Below, piece by piece: positions 33,475-42,674 of a stretch of DNA of 64,000 nucleotides. Made by a program: the position numbers and the translations under genes. The stretch is taken from assembly GCA_037147175.1 (NCBI GenBank), contig JBAWVS010000007.1:1-64000 (forward strand), written 5' to 3'. The notes beneath the pieces were generated by a model, which made no database searches, was not told the origin of the DNA, and saw only the letters and a program-made list of their open reading frames with translations. Origin of the DNA: a bacterium (GTDB taxonomy: Bacteria; Cyanobacteriota; Vampirovibrionia; Gastranaerophilales; UBA9971). Within the stretch, counting starts at the first letter, position 1. Each line of letters starts with the position of its first letter.

Positions 33475-34309
33475 GTTTATCTCTTTCTTTTTTATCAAGG
33501 CTGAAAACTTCCTGTTCTGAGGGGAATTTTTCAGAAATTACATCTTCTATATATGAAGAAACAGCTTTTTTTGTTATTTCGCAAATATTAGCATATTTTC
33601 TGGCAAATTTTGGAGTAAAGTCTTGATATTTGCCCAAAATATCGTCTATTACAAGAATTTGACCCGAACAATATTTGCCTGCTCCAATCCCGATTGTTGG
33701 GATAGAAAGTTTTTCTGTTATATACTTTGCAGATTCTTCAGGAACCATTTCCAGCACTAATCCGAAAGCTCCTGCTTTTTCTATTTCTTTTGCCTGCTCG
33801 AGTATCTTTTTTGTTGCTTCAAAATTTTTTCCCTGAACCTTAAACCCGCCCAGTGTCTGCAAAAATTGCGGTGTAAAGCCCAGATGTGCCAGTACCGGAA
33901 TGCCGGCTTCGACAGATTTTTTTATACAATTAATTATATGCTCGGATCCGCCTTCATATTTTACTGCATTAGCCCCTGCTTCTTTAATAAAACGTCCTGC
34001 ATTAAATAAAGCTGTCTTTTCATCAACTTGATAACTCATAAAAGGCATATCAGCAACAACCATTGAAGTTTTTACTGCTCTTGTAACAGCTTTTGTGTGG
34101 TGCAGCATCTCTTCCATCGTTATCGATAGAGTATTCGGATGCCCTAATGCAACCATCGCAAGAGAATCCCCAACAAGTACAATATCTATTCCGATTTCAT
34201 CCAGTGCTTTTGCTGTAGAGTAGTCATAAGCAGTTAATGCAGTGATTTTTCTGCCTGATTTCTTGTATTTCAATAATTTATTTACTGTAACAGGTTTTAT
34301 ATCAGTCAT
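33458..34309 (-). CDS. panB: 3-methyl-2-oxobutanoate hydroxymethyltransferase
   Basis: PanB converts alpha-ketoisovalerate to ketopantoate in pantothenate synthesis. The 283-residue protein has the TIM-barrel signatures TALTAYDYSTAK, DIVLVGDSLAMVALGH, MPFMSYQ, VKYEGG and VLAHLGFTPQ, and C-terminal GIGAGKYCSGQILVIDD. It is complete. It lies between yvcK (11 bp upstream) and panC (overlapping), all on the minus strand, and so is probably the middle gene of a three-gene operon. Confidence 0.97.
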   Translation of the reverse strand: MTDIKPVTVNKLLKYKKSGRKITALTAYDYSTAKALDEIGIDIVLVGDSLAMVALGHPNTLSITMEEMLHHTKAVTRAVKTSMVVADMPFMSYQVDEKTALFNAGRFIKEAGANAVKYEGGSEHIINCIKKSVEAGIPVLAHLGFTPQFLQTLGGFKVQGKNFEATKKILEQAKEIEKAGAFGLVLEMVPEESAKYITEKLSIPTIGIGAGKYCSGQILVIDDILGKYQDFTPKFARKYANICEITKKAVSSYIEDVISEKFPSEQEVFSLDKKERDKLENIN

Positions 34310-34320
34310 ATTGCCAAACT

Positions 34321-35661
34321 CTAGTCATTTTGCTCTTCATAGTATTCACAAGTTTCATCGGCAGAATTTTTATCAGACCCTTTATACCAACTGTAAATTA
34401 TTTTTGTAATTCTTTGCGCACTGTGGCGAACATAACCTTCTTTATTTTCTTCTGTTAATCGTCTGATTAATACTTTTAGTCCGAGATCTTTAACTTTATC
34501 TAAATCATATTGAACAGGAAATGAGTTTGCTACTTTGTACTTATTTGCCAGATTTTCAGGCAAAGTGTCATTTATGAGCACAGTATCAATAATATTTTCG
34601 TGTTTTGAGTGATCAAGAATTGCTTTTACATGATCATACACGCTATATCCGTCTGTTTCACCGGGTTGGGTCATTATATTACATATATATATTTTCTTGG
34701 CAGTCGATCTTGAGACGGCTTCGGTTATTTCAGAGATTAAAAGATTAGGGATTACACTTGTATAAAGGCTGCCCGGCCCCATTATAATAATGTCAGCTTC
34801 TTCTATAGCATAAATTACATCATCTAGAGCTTTTAAGTTTTCCGGCGTAGCTCCTAACCTTTTTATTTTTCCTCCTGCATCAGGAATATTTGATTCCCCG
34901 TAGACTATGCGTCCATCTTCCAATTCCGCATAAAGCTTCATATCATCCAGAGTAGAAGGCAGTACTCGTCCTCTTATCGCAAGAACTTTTGAAGATTCTT
35001 TGACGGCAGAAACCATATCGCCGGTAATTGCACACAAAGCAGTCAGAAAAAGATTTCCGAAGCTATGTCCTTCTAAGCCATGACCGTTTACAAATCTATA
35101 TTGAAACAACTCTGTAACGAGATTTTCTTCATTAGCAAGAGCCGCAATGCAGTTTCTTATATCACCGGGAGGCAAAACGCCCATTTCTTCTCGTAATCTG
35201 CCAGAACTTCCACCGTCATCACCGACAGTAACAACGGCTGTTAAGTTTCCTGTTATATGTTTTAAGCCTTTTAGTATAGTATTTAGCCCTGTACCGCCGC
35301 CTATTGTGACAATTTTTGGTCCTCTATTAAGTTTTCTTTTGAGATAAAGATTTTGAAGAAGATGCGCACTGGGGTCTATAGCGTTTATTATCGTGTTGTT
35401 TACTCTTTTCCATCCCAAAATATAGATCATAAGACCGATTAAAATAGCAAAACCACCGGTATAGTTTGTTGGAAGTTGTATTGCTATTGTTTTAATAAAT
35501 TCCATAAACTGATGAATAGGGTGCAGGTCAAGCAAAATTGCTATCCCTATAATAAGAAAAACTGTTCCGCTAAACATTAAAAACAGCCATCTCTTTATCT
35601 CAAGTCCCGGTAAAAACCAGGCTAAAAAATCGGGTTTGTCGTTTCTCATTTTATAACTCAA
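34321..35661 (-). CDS. YvcK/CofD-like protein with N-terminal membrane anchor
   Basis: This 446-residue protein has a CofD-like nucleotide-sugar-binding core: KIVTIGGGTGLNTILKGLK, VTVGDDGGSSGRLR and GDIRNCIAALA, then GHSFGNLFLTAL and GPGSLYTSVIPNLL. YvcK proteins bind UDP-sugars and steer carbon flow and cell-wall precursor synthesis. Two membrane helices at about 25-45 and 70-86 precede the core and would anchor it, a form seen in cyanobacteria and Gram-positives. It leads the yvcK-panB-panC operon, which links coenzyme A supply and envelope control. Confidence 0.9.
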   Translation of the reverse strand: MSYKMRNDKPDFLAWFLPGLEIKRWLFLMFSGTVFLIIGIAILLDLHPIHQFMEFIKTIAIQLPTNYTGGFAILIGLMIYILGWKRVNNTIINAIDPSAHLLQNLYLKRKLNRGPKIVTIGGGTGLNTILKGLKHITGNLTAVVTVGDDGGSSGRLREEMGVLPPGDIRNCIAALANEENLVTELFQYRFVNGHGLEGHSFGNLFLTALCAITGDMVSAVKESSKVLAIRGRVLPSTLDDMKLYAELEDGRIVYGESNIPDAGGKIKRLGATPENLKALDDVIYAIEEADIIIMGPGSLYTSVIPNLLISEITEAVSRSTAKKIYICNIMTQPGETDGYSVYDHVKAILDHSKHENIIDTVLINDTLPENLANKYKVANSFPVQYDLDKVKDLGLKVLIRRLTEENKEGYVRHSAQRITKIIYSWYKGSDKNSADETCEYYEEQND

Positions 35662-35892
35662 TTCTGAATATCATATATTTTATCTTTAAAATAATGATTA
35701 CCTACGAATTATCTTACATTTTTCTGATTAAATCAGCACATATATACATAATAGTTACATATTGAAATAAAAAAACTAGCTTAATATATCTTAATAAATT
35801 CCTTTTTAAAAAGCAATTATTTTAGATATATTGTTTTTATATATATATAAGATAATAAAATAATATTTGTTATATAAAATTAAGGAGAACAA

Positions 35893-37374
35893 ATGAGCAT
35901 TCAGAACCTTTACAATTCAAACTACCTTAACAATTCCGGCTCTTATCAAAGTTATGCTTATGCGCAGGCAGGAATGTTTGGTTTTCAACAACAATCCACT
36001 GTTTTTGGAAATTGTCTACCTCAGCAAGCACAACAAGGCAGACATCCACATCATCAACGTCATCAGCATCCTCATCACCCTCAACAGCAAGCTAATAATG
36101 CAAACCAAAATATGTCTTCACCTCTTAATTCACTATTACCAATGTTACTTAGCTTATTAGGAAATAATCAAAACTGCCAAAGACCAGGTTATCCTCAAGG
36201 TTATCCTCAACAATATGCCAACCAAGGTGGCAACCAAAATTCATTATTAAGCGGATTAGCTTCATTATTTAGCGGACTTGGCTCAACTCAACAAGGTTAT
36301 TCCCCATATCAAGCCAACTATGGCAATGCAAATAACGGATTTGGCGGATTTGGCGGATTCAACCCAACACAATCATATTCGCCTCTCCAAGGTAATTTCG
36401 GTTTTGCAAATAATGGATGCGGTAATACAAATAACGGATTTGGCTCTGCATTCAACGGATTTGGCGGAACACAAGGCTTTCAAGGTGATTTCAGTAATTC
36501 AAGTTTTGGATTAGCTTTATTATACGGAGAATTTAATTCATCACAACAAAATTATCCAACATTTCAAGGTAATTACGGAAATATAAGTAATCATCATAAT
36601 GCTTGCTCAAACAGCTATACAGAAAATGCATGGCCTCCAATTACACAACAAAACGATTACGCAGAATCTAACCAAGAAGCAACCATACCTCCTATGTGTT
36701 CACATCATGATGCCGTAGGATGCAGACCTACAGATATTGAAACAAATATCAGCGATACATCTGTCTGGGGCGATCCTCACTATCAAGCAAAAGGTTCCGA
36801 CGGTACTACTGACATTAACTTTACTCATAACGGTACTACAGGCGATACATATAACGTATTTCAAGGCGACGGATATGAAGTAGACGGAAAATACGGATTA
36901 GCCGGCAATGACGTAAACAAAATATTAGACGCAAATATTAAAGACGGCAATGATTTGATTAATTACAATGTAAATGGAGAAACATCAATCAACGGAAAAA
37001 AATTAAATGATGGAGAAACAATAACACTGGCAGACGGAACAAAAATTAGCCAAAAAGGTACAAATATGACAATGGATACCAAAGATGGTAATTCTTCAAT
37101 AGGTTTCAGAAATAATGATGGTATCTGCCTTGATCCTACAGGAAAATTCACCAACATCGGCGGTATACTCGGAACAGCAATAGCTCAAAATAAAAATCTA
37201 ACAGAAGAAGAAGCAAATAAATTCGATATTACAAACACCAAAACAGCTGCTTCAGACGCAAAAACAACTGCTGCCGATACAAAAGCAACCGCTGCTGATA
37301 CAAAAGCTGCCAAGAAAAAAGAAACTACAAAAAAAGAAACTACAAAAAAGGACACAGCTACCACAAAAGCTTAA
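35893..37374 (+). CDS. His/Gln/Asn/Gly-rich protein with VWD/DUF1521-like domain
   Basis: This 493-residue protein has several distinct parts. Residues 1-250 are low-complexity, with a His-rich patch (GRHPHHQRHQHPHH) and many Gln/Asn/Gly/Phe. The middle (about 290-440) has SVWGDPHYQAKG, TYNVFQGDGYEVDG and NGKKLNDGETITLADG and resembles a VWD/DUF1521-type beta domain. The tail is made of repeats of AADTKA and TTKKE-like units. No signal peptide is seen. The ribosome site AAGGAG is strong. It may be a surface or aggregation-prone protein. The function is unknown. Confidence 0.65.
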   Translation: MSIQNLYNSNYLNNSGSYQSYAYAQAGMFGFQQQSTVFGNCLPQQAQQGRHPHHQRHQHPHHPQQQANNANQNMSSPLNSLLPMLLSLLGNNQNCQRPGYPQGYPQQYANQGGNQNSLLSGLASLFSGLGSTQQGYSPYQANYGNANNGFGGFGGFNPTQSYSPLQGNFGFANNGCGNTNNGFGSAFNGFGGTQGFQGDFSNSSFGLALLYGEFNSSQQNYPTFQGNYGNISNHHNACSNSYTENAWPPITQQNDYAESNQEATIPPMCSHHDAVGCRPTDIETNISDTSVWGDPHYQAKGSDGTTDINFTHNGTTGDTYNVFQGDGYEVDGKYGLAGNDVNKILDANIKDGNDLINYNVNGETSINGKKLNDGETITLADGTKISQKGTNMTMDTKDGNSSIGFRNNDGICLDPTGKFTNIGGILGTAIAQNKNLTEEEANKFDITNTKTAASDAKTTAADTKATAADTKAAKKKETTKKETTKKDTATTKA

Positions 37375-37385
37375 CAAATAAGATT

Positions 37386-38000
37386 TTATAAATAATTTTC
37401 TAAAATCTTAATCACATCAATATAGACATTTTCAATTTCCTGATTTGCGTCAATTACCTTGATTCTGTCAGGAAATTGTTTTGCTAATTCAAGAAATCCG
37501 AACCTTACTTTCTGATGAAACTCTTTTGCTTCTGACTCAAGTCTGTCTTTTGTTGTACCGACACGAGTTTGAGCAACATCTGTACTTACATCAAAAACAA
37601 ATGTTAAATCAGGCAAATATGACTTAGTGACTATATTATTCAACATTATTATTTCTTCTATATCCAAACCCCTTGCATAACCTTGATATGCAACAGAAGA
37701 ATCTATGTATCTGTCACATAAAACGACTTTGCCTTCATTAAGTGCAGGGATGATTTTTTGATCCACATGCTGCGCTCTGTCAGCTAAATATAGAAATAAT
37801 TCGCATTTATCAGCAATTTTACCTTCGTGATGAAGTAAAATCTCTCTTATCTTTACACCAAGAGGTGTGCCGCCAGGATCTCTCGTTGAAACAACTTCAT
37901 AACCTTTTTTTTGAAGAAAATCGGCAGTCATTTTAAGTTGAGTTGACTTTCCTGAGCCGTCCGCCCCTTCGAAAGTTATAAATAATCCTTTTTTAATCAC
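37386..38000 (-). CDS. tmk: Thymidylate kinase
   Basis: dTMP kinase makes dTDP for DNA synthesis. The 204-residue protein has the P-loop EGADGSGKST (11-20), the DR.iDSSVAYQGYARG segment and the VFDVSTDVAQTR stretch typical of bacterial Tmk. Translation begins at GTG 37998-38000 with AAGGAATAAATGA upstream, because the nearby ATG opens only a four-codon frame. It is followed at its 3' side by the low-complexity 493-residue gene in convergent orientation, only 11 bp apart. Confidence 0.95.
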   Translation of the reverse strand: MIKKGLFITFEGADGSGKSTQLKMTADFLQKKGYEVVSTRDPGGTPLGVKIREILLHHEGKIADKCELFLYLADRAQHVDQKIIPALNEGKVVLCDRYIDSSVAYQGYARGLDIEEIIMLNNIVTKSYLPDLTFVFDVSTDVAQTRVGTTKDRLESEAKEFHQKVRFGFLELAKQFPDRIKVIDANQEIENVYIDVIKILENYL

Positions 38001-38083
38001 TCATTTATTCCTTTTCATATCATATATTTAATCATAATTGATAAAGGTTTATTGTCTACACTTAAAAAGATTGCTTTAGCAAT

Positions 38084-38123
38084 AATTGTCTAACTAACAA
38101 AGTAATATACAAATTAGACAATT
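38084..38123. promoter_or_regulatory. Inverted repeat between tmk and pgsA
   Basis: AATTGTCTAA (38084-38093) and TTAGACAATT (38114-38123) are exact complements 20 bp apart in the divergent region. They could be an operator. No T-run follows. Confidence 0.35.
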
Positions 38124-38200
38124 CCATTTTTTGAGATAAAATTAATGATATATCTGGACATTGCTGTTTGAAGCAGGCTGGTTCAGGAGGACAAAGAAAA

Positions 38201-38224
38201 ATGGAGAAACGGGAAATTGGCTAA
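38201..38224 (+). other. Seven-codon leader frame overlapping the pgsA start
   Basis: ATG at 38201 follows a consensus AGGAGG (38185-38190). It encodes MEKREIG before a TAA at 38222-38224, which overlaps the pgsA start region. It may couple translation to pgsA, or it may mark a frameshift. Confidence 0.4.
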
Positions 38225-38804
38225 TTTTATTTCAATATTAAGAACAATTCTGGCATTTGTGGTTATAGCAATGCTTTTTATTAAAGGTGATAAAGTTTAT
38301 TGGTCTGCTTTCGGATTAACTATTATTGTAATCTGGATGGACGGACTTGACGGATATATTGCCAGAAAATTCAATGAATGTTCAAAATTTGGAGCGCTTC
38401 TGGACATATTAAGCGACAGAATTGTTGAAAATGTTTTCTGGATATCCTTTGCTGTATTAGGATGGATTGGCTTATGGATTCCTCTAGTGGTCATGACAAG
38501 AGGAATTATCACAGACAGCTTGAGAAGTCTTGCCCTTGAACAGGGATATACGGCTTTTGGCTCAACCACAATGATGACAAACAAAATCGGAAAGTTTATT
38601 GTAGCTTCAAATTTTTGCAGATTTACGTATGCTGTTTGCAAAGCCGTTGCATTTGCTCTTTTGATTGCTGCTCACGTGCCTGCTGATTACCCTTATAAGT
38701 CAGTTGTAAGTCTTATTGCTTATGCAAGTGTTTATATTTCGGTGTTCTTTTGCGTTGCTAGAGGAATCCCCGTAATTATTGAAAGTAAAAGATTTTTAAA
38801 ATAA
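38217..38804 (+). CDS. pgsA: CDP-diacylglycerol--glycerol-3-phosphate phosphatidyltransferase-like
   Basis: This 195-residue CDP-alcohol phosphatidyltransferase has the family signature MDGLDGYIAR followed by G59, D63 and D67 (D42-x2-DG-x2-AR-x8-G-x3-D-x3-D) in a polytopic protein. It probably makes phosphatidylglycerophosphate at the inner membrane. The start is TTG 38217. A strong AGGAGG at 38185-38190 serves an upstream ATG (38201) of a seven-codon frame that ends over the pgsA start, so the true initiation is uncertain. trmL starts 2 bp after its stop, so they form an operon. Confidence 0.88.
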   Translation: MANFISILRTILAFVVIAMLFIKGDKVYWSAFGLTIIVIWMDGLDGYIARKFNECSKFGALLDILSDRIVENVFWISFAVLGWIGLWIPLVVMTRGIITDSLRSLALEQGYTAFGSTTMMTNKIGKFIVASNFCRFTYAVCKAVAFALLIAAHVPADYPYKSVVSLIAYASVYISVFFCVARGIPVIIESKRFLK

Positions 38805-38806
38805 CA

Positions 38807-39268
38807 ATGAATAAAAACGCTTTTAATATTGTTTTATATGAACCTCAAATTCCGCAAAACACTGGAAATATTGCAAGACTGTGTGCATGTACGGGAAGTT
38901 CTCTTTTTTTAGTCGGCAAATTGGGTTTTCATATAACTGACAGGCATGTTAAAAGAGCAGGTCTTGATTATTGGGACTCTGTAGACATCAATACAGTTTC
39001 AACACTTGCTGAATTGCAGGAAAATTTCCCAGATAATAATTTTTATTTTTTAAGTACGAAAGCCTCCAAAAAATATACCGAAATATCCTATAAAAAAGGA
39101 GATTTTTTAGTTTTTGGCAGTGAAACTAAAGGATTGCCCGAAGAAATTGTTTTCAACAACATAGATAACAGTCTGACAATACCTATGATAGATAACCAGA
39201 GAAGTCTTAATCTCTCAAATTCTGTTTCTATAGTAGTTTATGAAGCTTTAAGACAAATTAATTTCTAA
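38807..39268 (+). CDS. trmL: tRNA (cytidine(34)/uridine(34)-2'-O)-methyltransferase
   Basis: TrmL methylates the 2'-OH of the wobble base in certain tRNA-Leu species. The 153-residue SPOUT-fold protein has the family signatures FNIVLYEPQIPQNTGNIAR, DRHVKRAGLDYWD, FLVFGSETKGLPEEI and the knot segment LNLSNSVSIVVYEALRQ. The length is normal. It lies between pgsA (2 bp) and a membrane protein gene (17 bp) in a likely operon. Confidence 0.95.
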   Translation: MNKNAFNIVLYEPQIPQNTGNIARLCACTGSSLFLVGKLGFHITDRHVKRAGLDYWDSVDINTVSTLAELQENFPDNNFYFLSTKASKKYTEISYKKGDFLVFGSETKGLPEEIVFNNIDNSLTIPMIDNQRSLNLSNSVSIVVYEALRQINF

Positions 39269-39285
39269 ATCAGGAAAAAATTAAC

Positions 39286-39969
39286 ATGCTAAAAACAAAA
39301 AAACCTTTTAAACTCTTAATAAATATTTTTAAAGATAATTTTCGGCTTATAGTATTTGCTGTATGTATTTTGGCGGTGGTTGCCTTAATTTCATACCAGA
39401 TGACCAGGTTTACTTTTCATGATTATGCCCCGAACCTTCTGGCAGAGATCACAGGTATGTTTTTGAGCAATATTTTCACTTTGCTTATTATTGATCAATA
39501 TTACAGAATACAAAAAGAAAAAGAATATTCAAAAACACTAAAAGAGCTTAAACATAAATTAAAATATTTGTTTCATGTTTATAAAAAGCATTTCGGATCA
39601 GTATTTGAAATTGAAAAGGCTCTCAGTAACACAGATTTTTCAAAAAAACTTTTAAATAAAATTCATTTAATTCAACAAGAAAAAGTAGATTTAAGTTCGA
39701 GCCTGGAGAAATTTGAATTTATTAATTCGTTAGAAGAAATGGGAAACATTTTACAATCAATAATTCATGTTATTAATATTTTACCGAGTGATTTTGAAAT
39801 CAAAGATTTTCTTGTTTCTTTTGAAAAATTACAAACGACATTTTTGTTGTTAAAAAGGCATCTTACCAATTTAGAAGACTTAAATCATCCGATTTTTATA
39901 AATGATATTAAGTACATAGCAGAACAATTTTTAGTAATCAGCATTAATGAAAATTTTAAAGATATATAA
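39286..39969 (+). CDS. Hypothetical protein with two N-terminal membrane helices
   Basis: This 227-residue protein has two membrane helices at about 18-36 and 52-68. A long helical, charged cytoplasmic region (75-220) rich in Lys, Leu and Phe follows. No conserved domain is recognised, and the architecture suggests an anchored coiled-coil protein. It is the third gene of the pgsA-trmL cluster and is followed 48 bp later by rfbA with its own ribosome site, so the unit may include rfbA. Confidence 0.6.
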   Translation: MLKTKKPFKLLINIFKDNFRLIVFAVCILAVVALISYQMTRFTFHDYAPNLLAEITGMFLSNIFTLLIIDQYYRIQKEKEYSKTLKELKHKLKYLFHVYKKHFGSVFEIEKALSNTDFSKKLLNKIHLIQQEKVDLSSSLEKFEFINSLEEMGNILQSIIHVINILPSDFEIKDFLVSFEKLQTTFLLLKRHLTNLEDLNHPIFINDIKYIAEQFLVISINENFKDI

Positions 39970-40017
39970 TATGATAATATATAAAATAAATTATATTTAA
40001 CTGAAAGAGGAAGAAAT

Positions 40018-40899
40018 ATGAAAGGAATAATTCTGGCAGGAGGAAAAGGAACACGGCTTTTTCCGGTAACTCAAACAGTATGCAAGCAGCTTCTTCCGGT
40101 TTACGATAAACCAATGATTTATTATCCACTTTCTGTCCTTATGCTTGCAGGAATAAAAGAAGTTTTAATCATCTCTACTCCGGAAGCAACTCCTATGTTT
40201 GAAAGTCTTCTTAAAGACGGCTCACAAATAGGAATTTCTATTTCATACAAAATTCAGCCTTCTCCTGACGGACTTGCGCAGGCCTTTATTCTTGGAGAAG
40301 ACTTTATAGGCAATGATAATGTCGCACTTGTTCTTGGAGATAATATATTTTACGGTCAGGGCTTTTCCGGCATGCTTAAAAATGCAGCTCAAAGAACTGA
40401 AGGAGCTACGGTTTTTGGCTATAAAGTAAAAGATCCACATAGATTCGGCGTTGTAGAATTTGATAAAACAGGAAAAGTCTTTTCTCTTGAAGAAAAACCT
40501 GAAAATCCCAAATCTGATTTTGCAGTAACAGGTCTATATTTTTACGATAATAAAGTTGTTGAATATGCAAAATCGTTAAAACCTTCGCCGAGAGGGGAAA
40601 TAGAAATTACTGATTTAAATAACGTTTACCTTAATAACGGGGATTTGAACGTGGAACTGCTTGGTAGAGGATTTGCCTGGCTTGATACTGGAACTCATGA
40701 ATCCCTGCTTCAGGCATCGCATTACATAGAGACAATCGAAAAAAATCAGGGAGTAAAAGTTGCCTGTCTTGAAGAAATAGCATATTTAAAGGGATTTATC
40801 AACAGAGAGCAGCTTTTAAAACAGGTTGAATATTACAAAGCCAGTGATTACGGGGTTTATTTGAAAAATATTATTTCACCAGATTACGTTAATGCCTAG
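40018..40899 (+). CDS. rfbA: Glucose-1-phosphate thymidylyltransferase
   Basis: RfbA makes dTDP-glucose from dTTP and glucose-1-phosphate, the first step towards dTDP-rhamnose and other O-antigen sugars. The 293-residue protein has [48 protein letters not shown] and [18 protein letters not shown], the standard layout. It stands alone, because no rfbB, rfbC or rfbD is visible around it. Its 3' end overlaps the convergent 40896 gene by 4 bp. Confidence 0.96.
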   Translation: MKGIILAGGKGTRLFPVTQTVCKQLLPVYDKPMIYYPLSVLMLAGIKEVLIISTPEATPMFESLLKDGSQIGISISYKIQPSPDGLAQAFILGEDFIGNDNVALVLGDNIFYGQGFSGMLKNAAQRTEGATVFGYKVKDPHRFGVVEFDKTGKVFSLEEKPENPKSDFAVTGLYFYDNKVVEYAKSLKPSPRGEIEITDLNNVYLNNGDLNVELLGRGFAWLDTGTHESLLQASHYIETIEKNQGVKVACLEEIAYLKGFINREQLLKQVEYYKASDYGVYLKNIISPDYVNA

Positions 40900-41498
40900 T
40901 AATACTTACTTTTTGGCAAATTAATCCTGAAATTTGTGGCAAAAGTAACGGTTTTCCCGGGGCTTGCAAGAAAATCAATCCCGATGGGACCTTTTGAAAA
41001 GCCTAATACAGGTACAATCAAAGGGGTTATTCCCCCGATATTGAATTCATAACGCTGATATCCGCGCATTGCCAATAATTTATAGTTTAAATCCATATTT
41101 ACGCCGGCTGGCAGTTCTTTTTCAAATATTTTTCTTGTAATTCCAGCATAATATGTCTGGGAATGGTAACTGTTATTGTAAGTTCCCAATGTATATCCGT
41201 TTAAATCAACACCCACAAGCTTATTTGATTCATTCATCTCTGCTCTGTCTTTTCGGGTATGGTAACTGAACATTAATAGATCTAAAGAATTTTGAGAGGG
41301 TACTCCTTTTACAAAGTCCCAGCTGTTTTTTAAAAATTGTTTATCTTTTAGTTTTTTATTCGTTTCAATATTTAGCTTGATAATATCAAATTTGCCGCTG
41401 CTGATACTTGTGCTATTATCTTCCGGCAGTAAATCCTTTGCGAATACAGATAATGGGTAAAATATAATTATTAATAATAAAAAAAATATTTTTTTCAT
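40896..41498 (-). CDS. Exported hypothetical protein
   Basis: This 200-residue protein has a signal peptide (hydrophobic 4-18, cut after VFAK). A region with repeated aromatic/glycine motifs such as [19 protein letters not shown] and [13 protein letters not shown] follows, as does a PSPGKTVTF-like beta-rich end. It may be an outer-membrane-associated beta protein, but no domain is recognised. No gene is seen in the 333 bp (41499-41831) upstream, which is AT-rich and without repeats worth naming. Confidence 0.6.
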   Translation of the reverse strand: MKKIFFLLLIIIFYPLSVFAKDLLPEDNSTSISSGKFDIIKLNIETNKKLKDKQFLKNSWDFVKGVPSQNSLDLLMFSYHTRKDRAEMNESNKLVGVDLNGYTLGTYNNSYHSQTYYAGITRKIFEKELPAGVNMDLNYKLLAMRGYQRYEFNIGGITPLIVPVLGFSKGPIGIDFLASPGKTVTFATNFRINLPKSKYY

Positions 41499-41831
41499 TT
41501 CATCTTTACTCTTCGTTAATCAAAATCAAATTTATTATAAGACAAAAAATTAATAAAATTTAAAAATATTTTTATTAATAAATTTAAACTTTTTATTTGA
41601 TAATTTGGCATTTTCACTATATTAATAGTAATATATAAGAATAAAATCGAGTAATAATTTTAAGTAATAGATAAAAAAATCTTTATGTCTTTTTATCAAT
41701 CTGAGGTAAAGTAGAATAATACCAATATTATTGAATCATGAGATGTTTAGTTTTACTTAACATAACAGTTAAATCCCCAGTTATTAAATTAAAAAATAAA
41801 GTTTACCCCAAGATTCAAGGCTTGAAATAAA

Positions 41832-42632
41832 ATGACTAAAACCATAAAAGAAATAATTGATGGTACCACAGGGATTCCTTCTATGCCACAGGTTGTGTCG
41901 GAATCACTTAACTTAATTGAAAACCCGAATTCAAGCATAAAACAGCTGGGGAACATCATTTCTAAAGACATAGCTATTACTACACAGCTATTAAAGCTTG
42001 TAAATTCAGCATATTATGGTTTTCCTACCCAAATAACAACTATTGATAAAGCTATGGCTCTTTTGGGTTTTACTACTATCAGAAGTATAGTGCTTAGCGT
42101 GGGATTAAAACCCATGTTGATGACAAACAGCGGGAAATTGTTATGGGAACATTCCATAAGGACTGCTGTAGCCTGCCAAATGTTAAGCAAAAGTCTTGGT
42201 GGTGTTGATCCTGATGAAGCTTTCGTCATGGGATTACTTCATGATGTCGGAAAAGCCGTTATGGAAGGTGCTAACAAAGATGCAATAAAAGAAATAACAA
42301 GGCTTACCAGTCTTGGTGCAGATATATTACAGGCTGAAAAAATGTTTTTTGGTTTCACTCATACAGAATTAGGCAGAGAACTTGTTGTAAGATGGAAATT
42401 ACCACAAATTATAGGTACAGCCATCAGGTACCACCATAATCCTCTGGCATCAGAAAACAAAGCCCATTCATGTCTTGTATATGTTGCTGACAGAATTTGC
42501 AGAGAACCGCTTAAATATCCTATATTAGACCCTGATATAATTGACTCATTCGATTTCGAAATACAAGATCCAATGGAATTAAGAGAAAAAGTTTTTGAAG
42601 CTGCTAATCACATTATAACAGCTCTTTCATAA
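41832..42632 (+). CDS. HDOD-domain signalling protein
   Basis: This 266-residue single-domain HDOD protein has IPSMPQVVSESLNLIENPNSS, DIAITTQLLKLVNSAYYG and the His-Asp-type block GLLHDVGKAVME, with a later YHH. The HD metal-site residues are only partly conserved, so it may bind a ligand or c-di-GMP rather than hydrolyse. HDOD proteins act as scaffolds in stress, motility and regulation pathways. No effector domain is attached. It stands alone, and the next gene is convergent. Confidence 0.9.
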   Translation: MTKTIKEIIDGTTGIPSMPQVVSESLNLIENPNSSIKQLGNIISKDIAITTQLLKLVNSAYYGFPTQITTIDKAMALLGFTTIRSIVLSVGLKPMLMTNSGKLLWEHSIRTAVACQMLSKSLGGVDPDEAFVMGLLHDVGKAVMEGANKDAIKEITRLTSLGADILQAEKMFFGFTHTELGRELVVRWKLPQIIGTAIRYHHNPLASENKAHSCLVYVADRICREPLKYPILDPDIIDSFDFEIQDPMELREKVFEAANHIITALS

Positions 42633-42674
42633 GTCCAGTTCTTTAGAAAAACACTATAATTTTTCGGAATAATT

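Noticed and set aside
40018-41498. O-antigen (rfb) cluster
   Set aside because: rfbA is the only dTDP-sugar gene present, so a cluster cannot be claimed.
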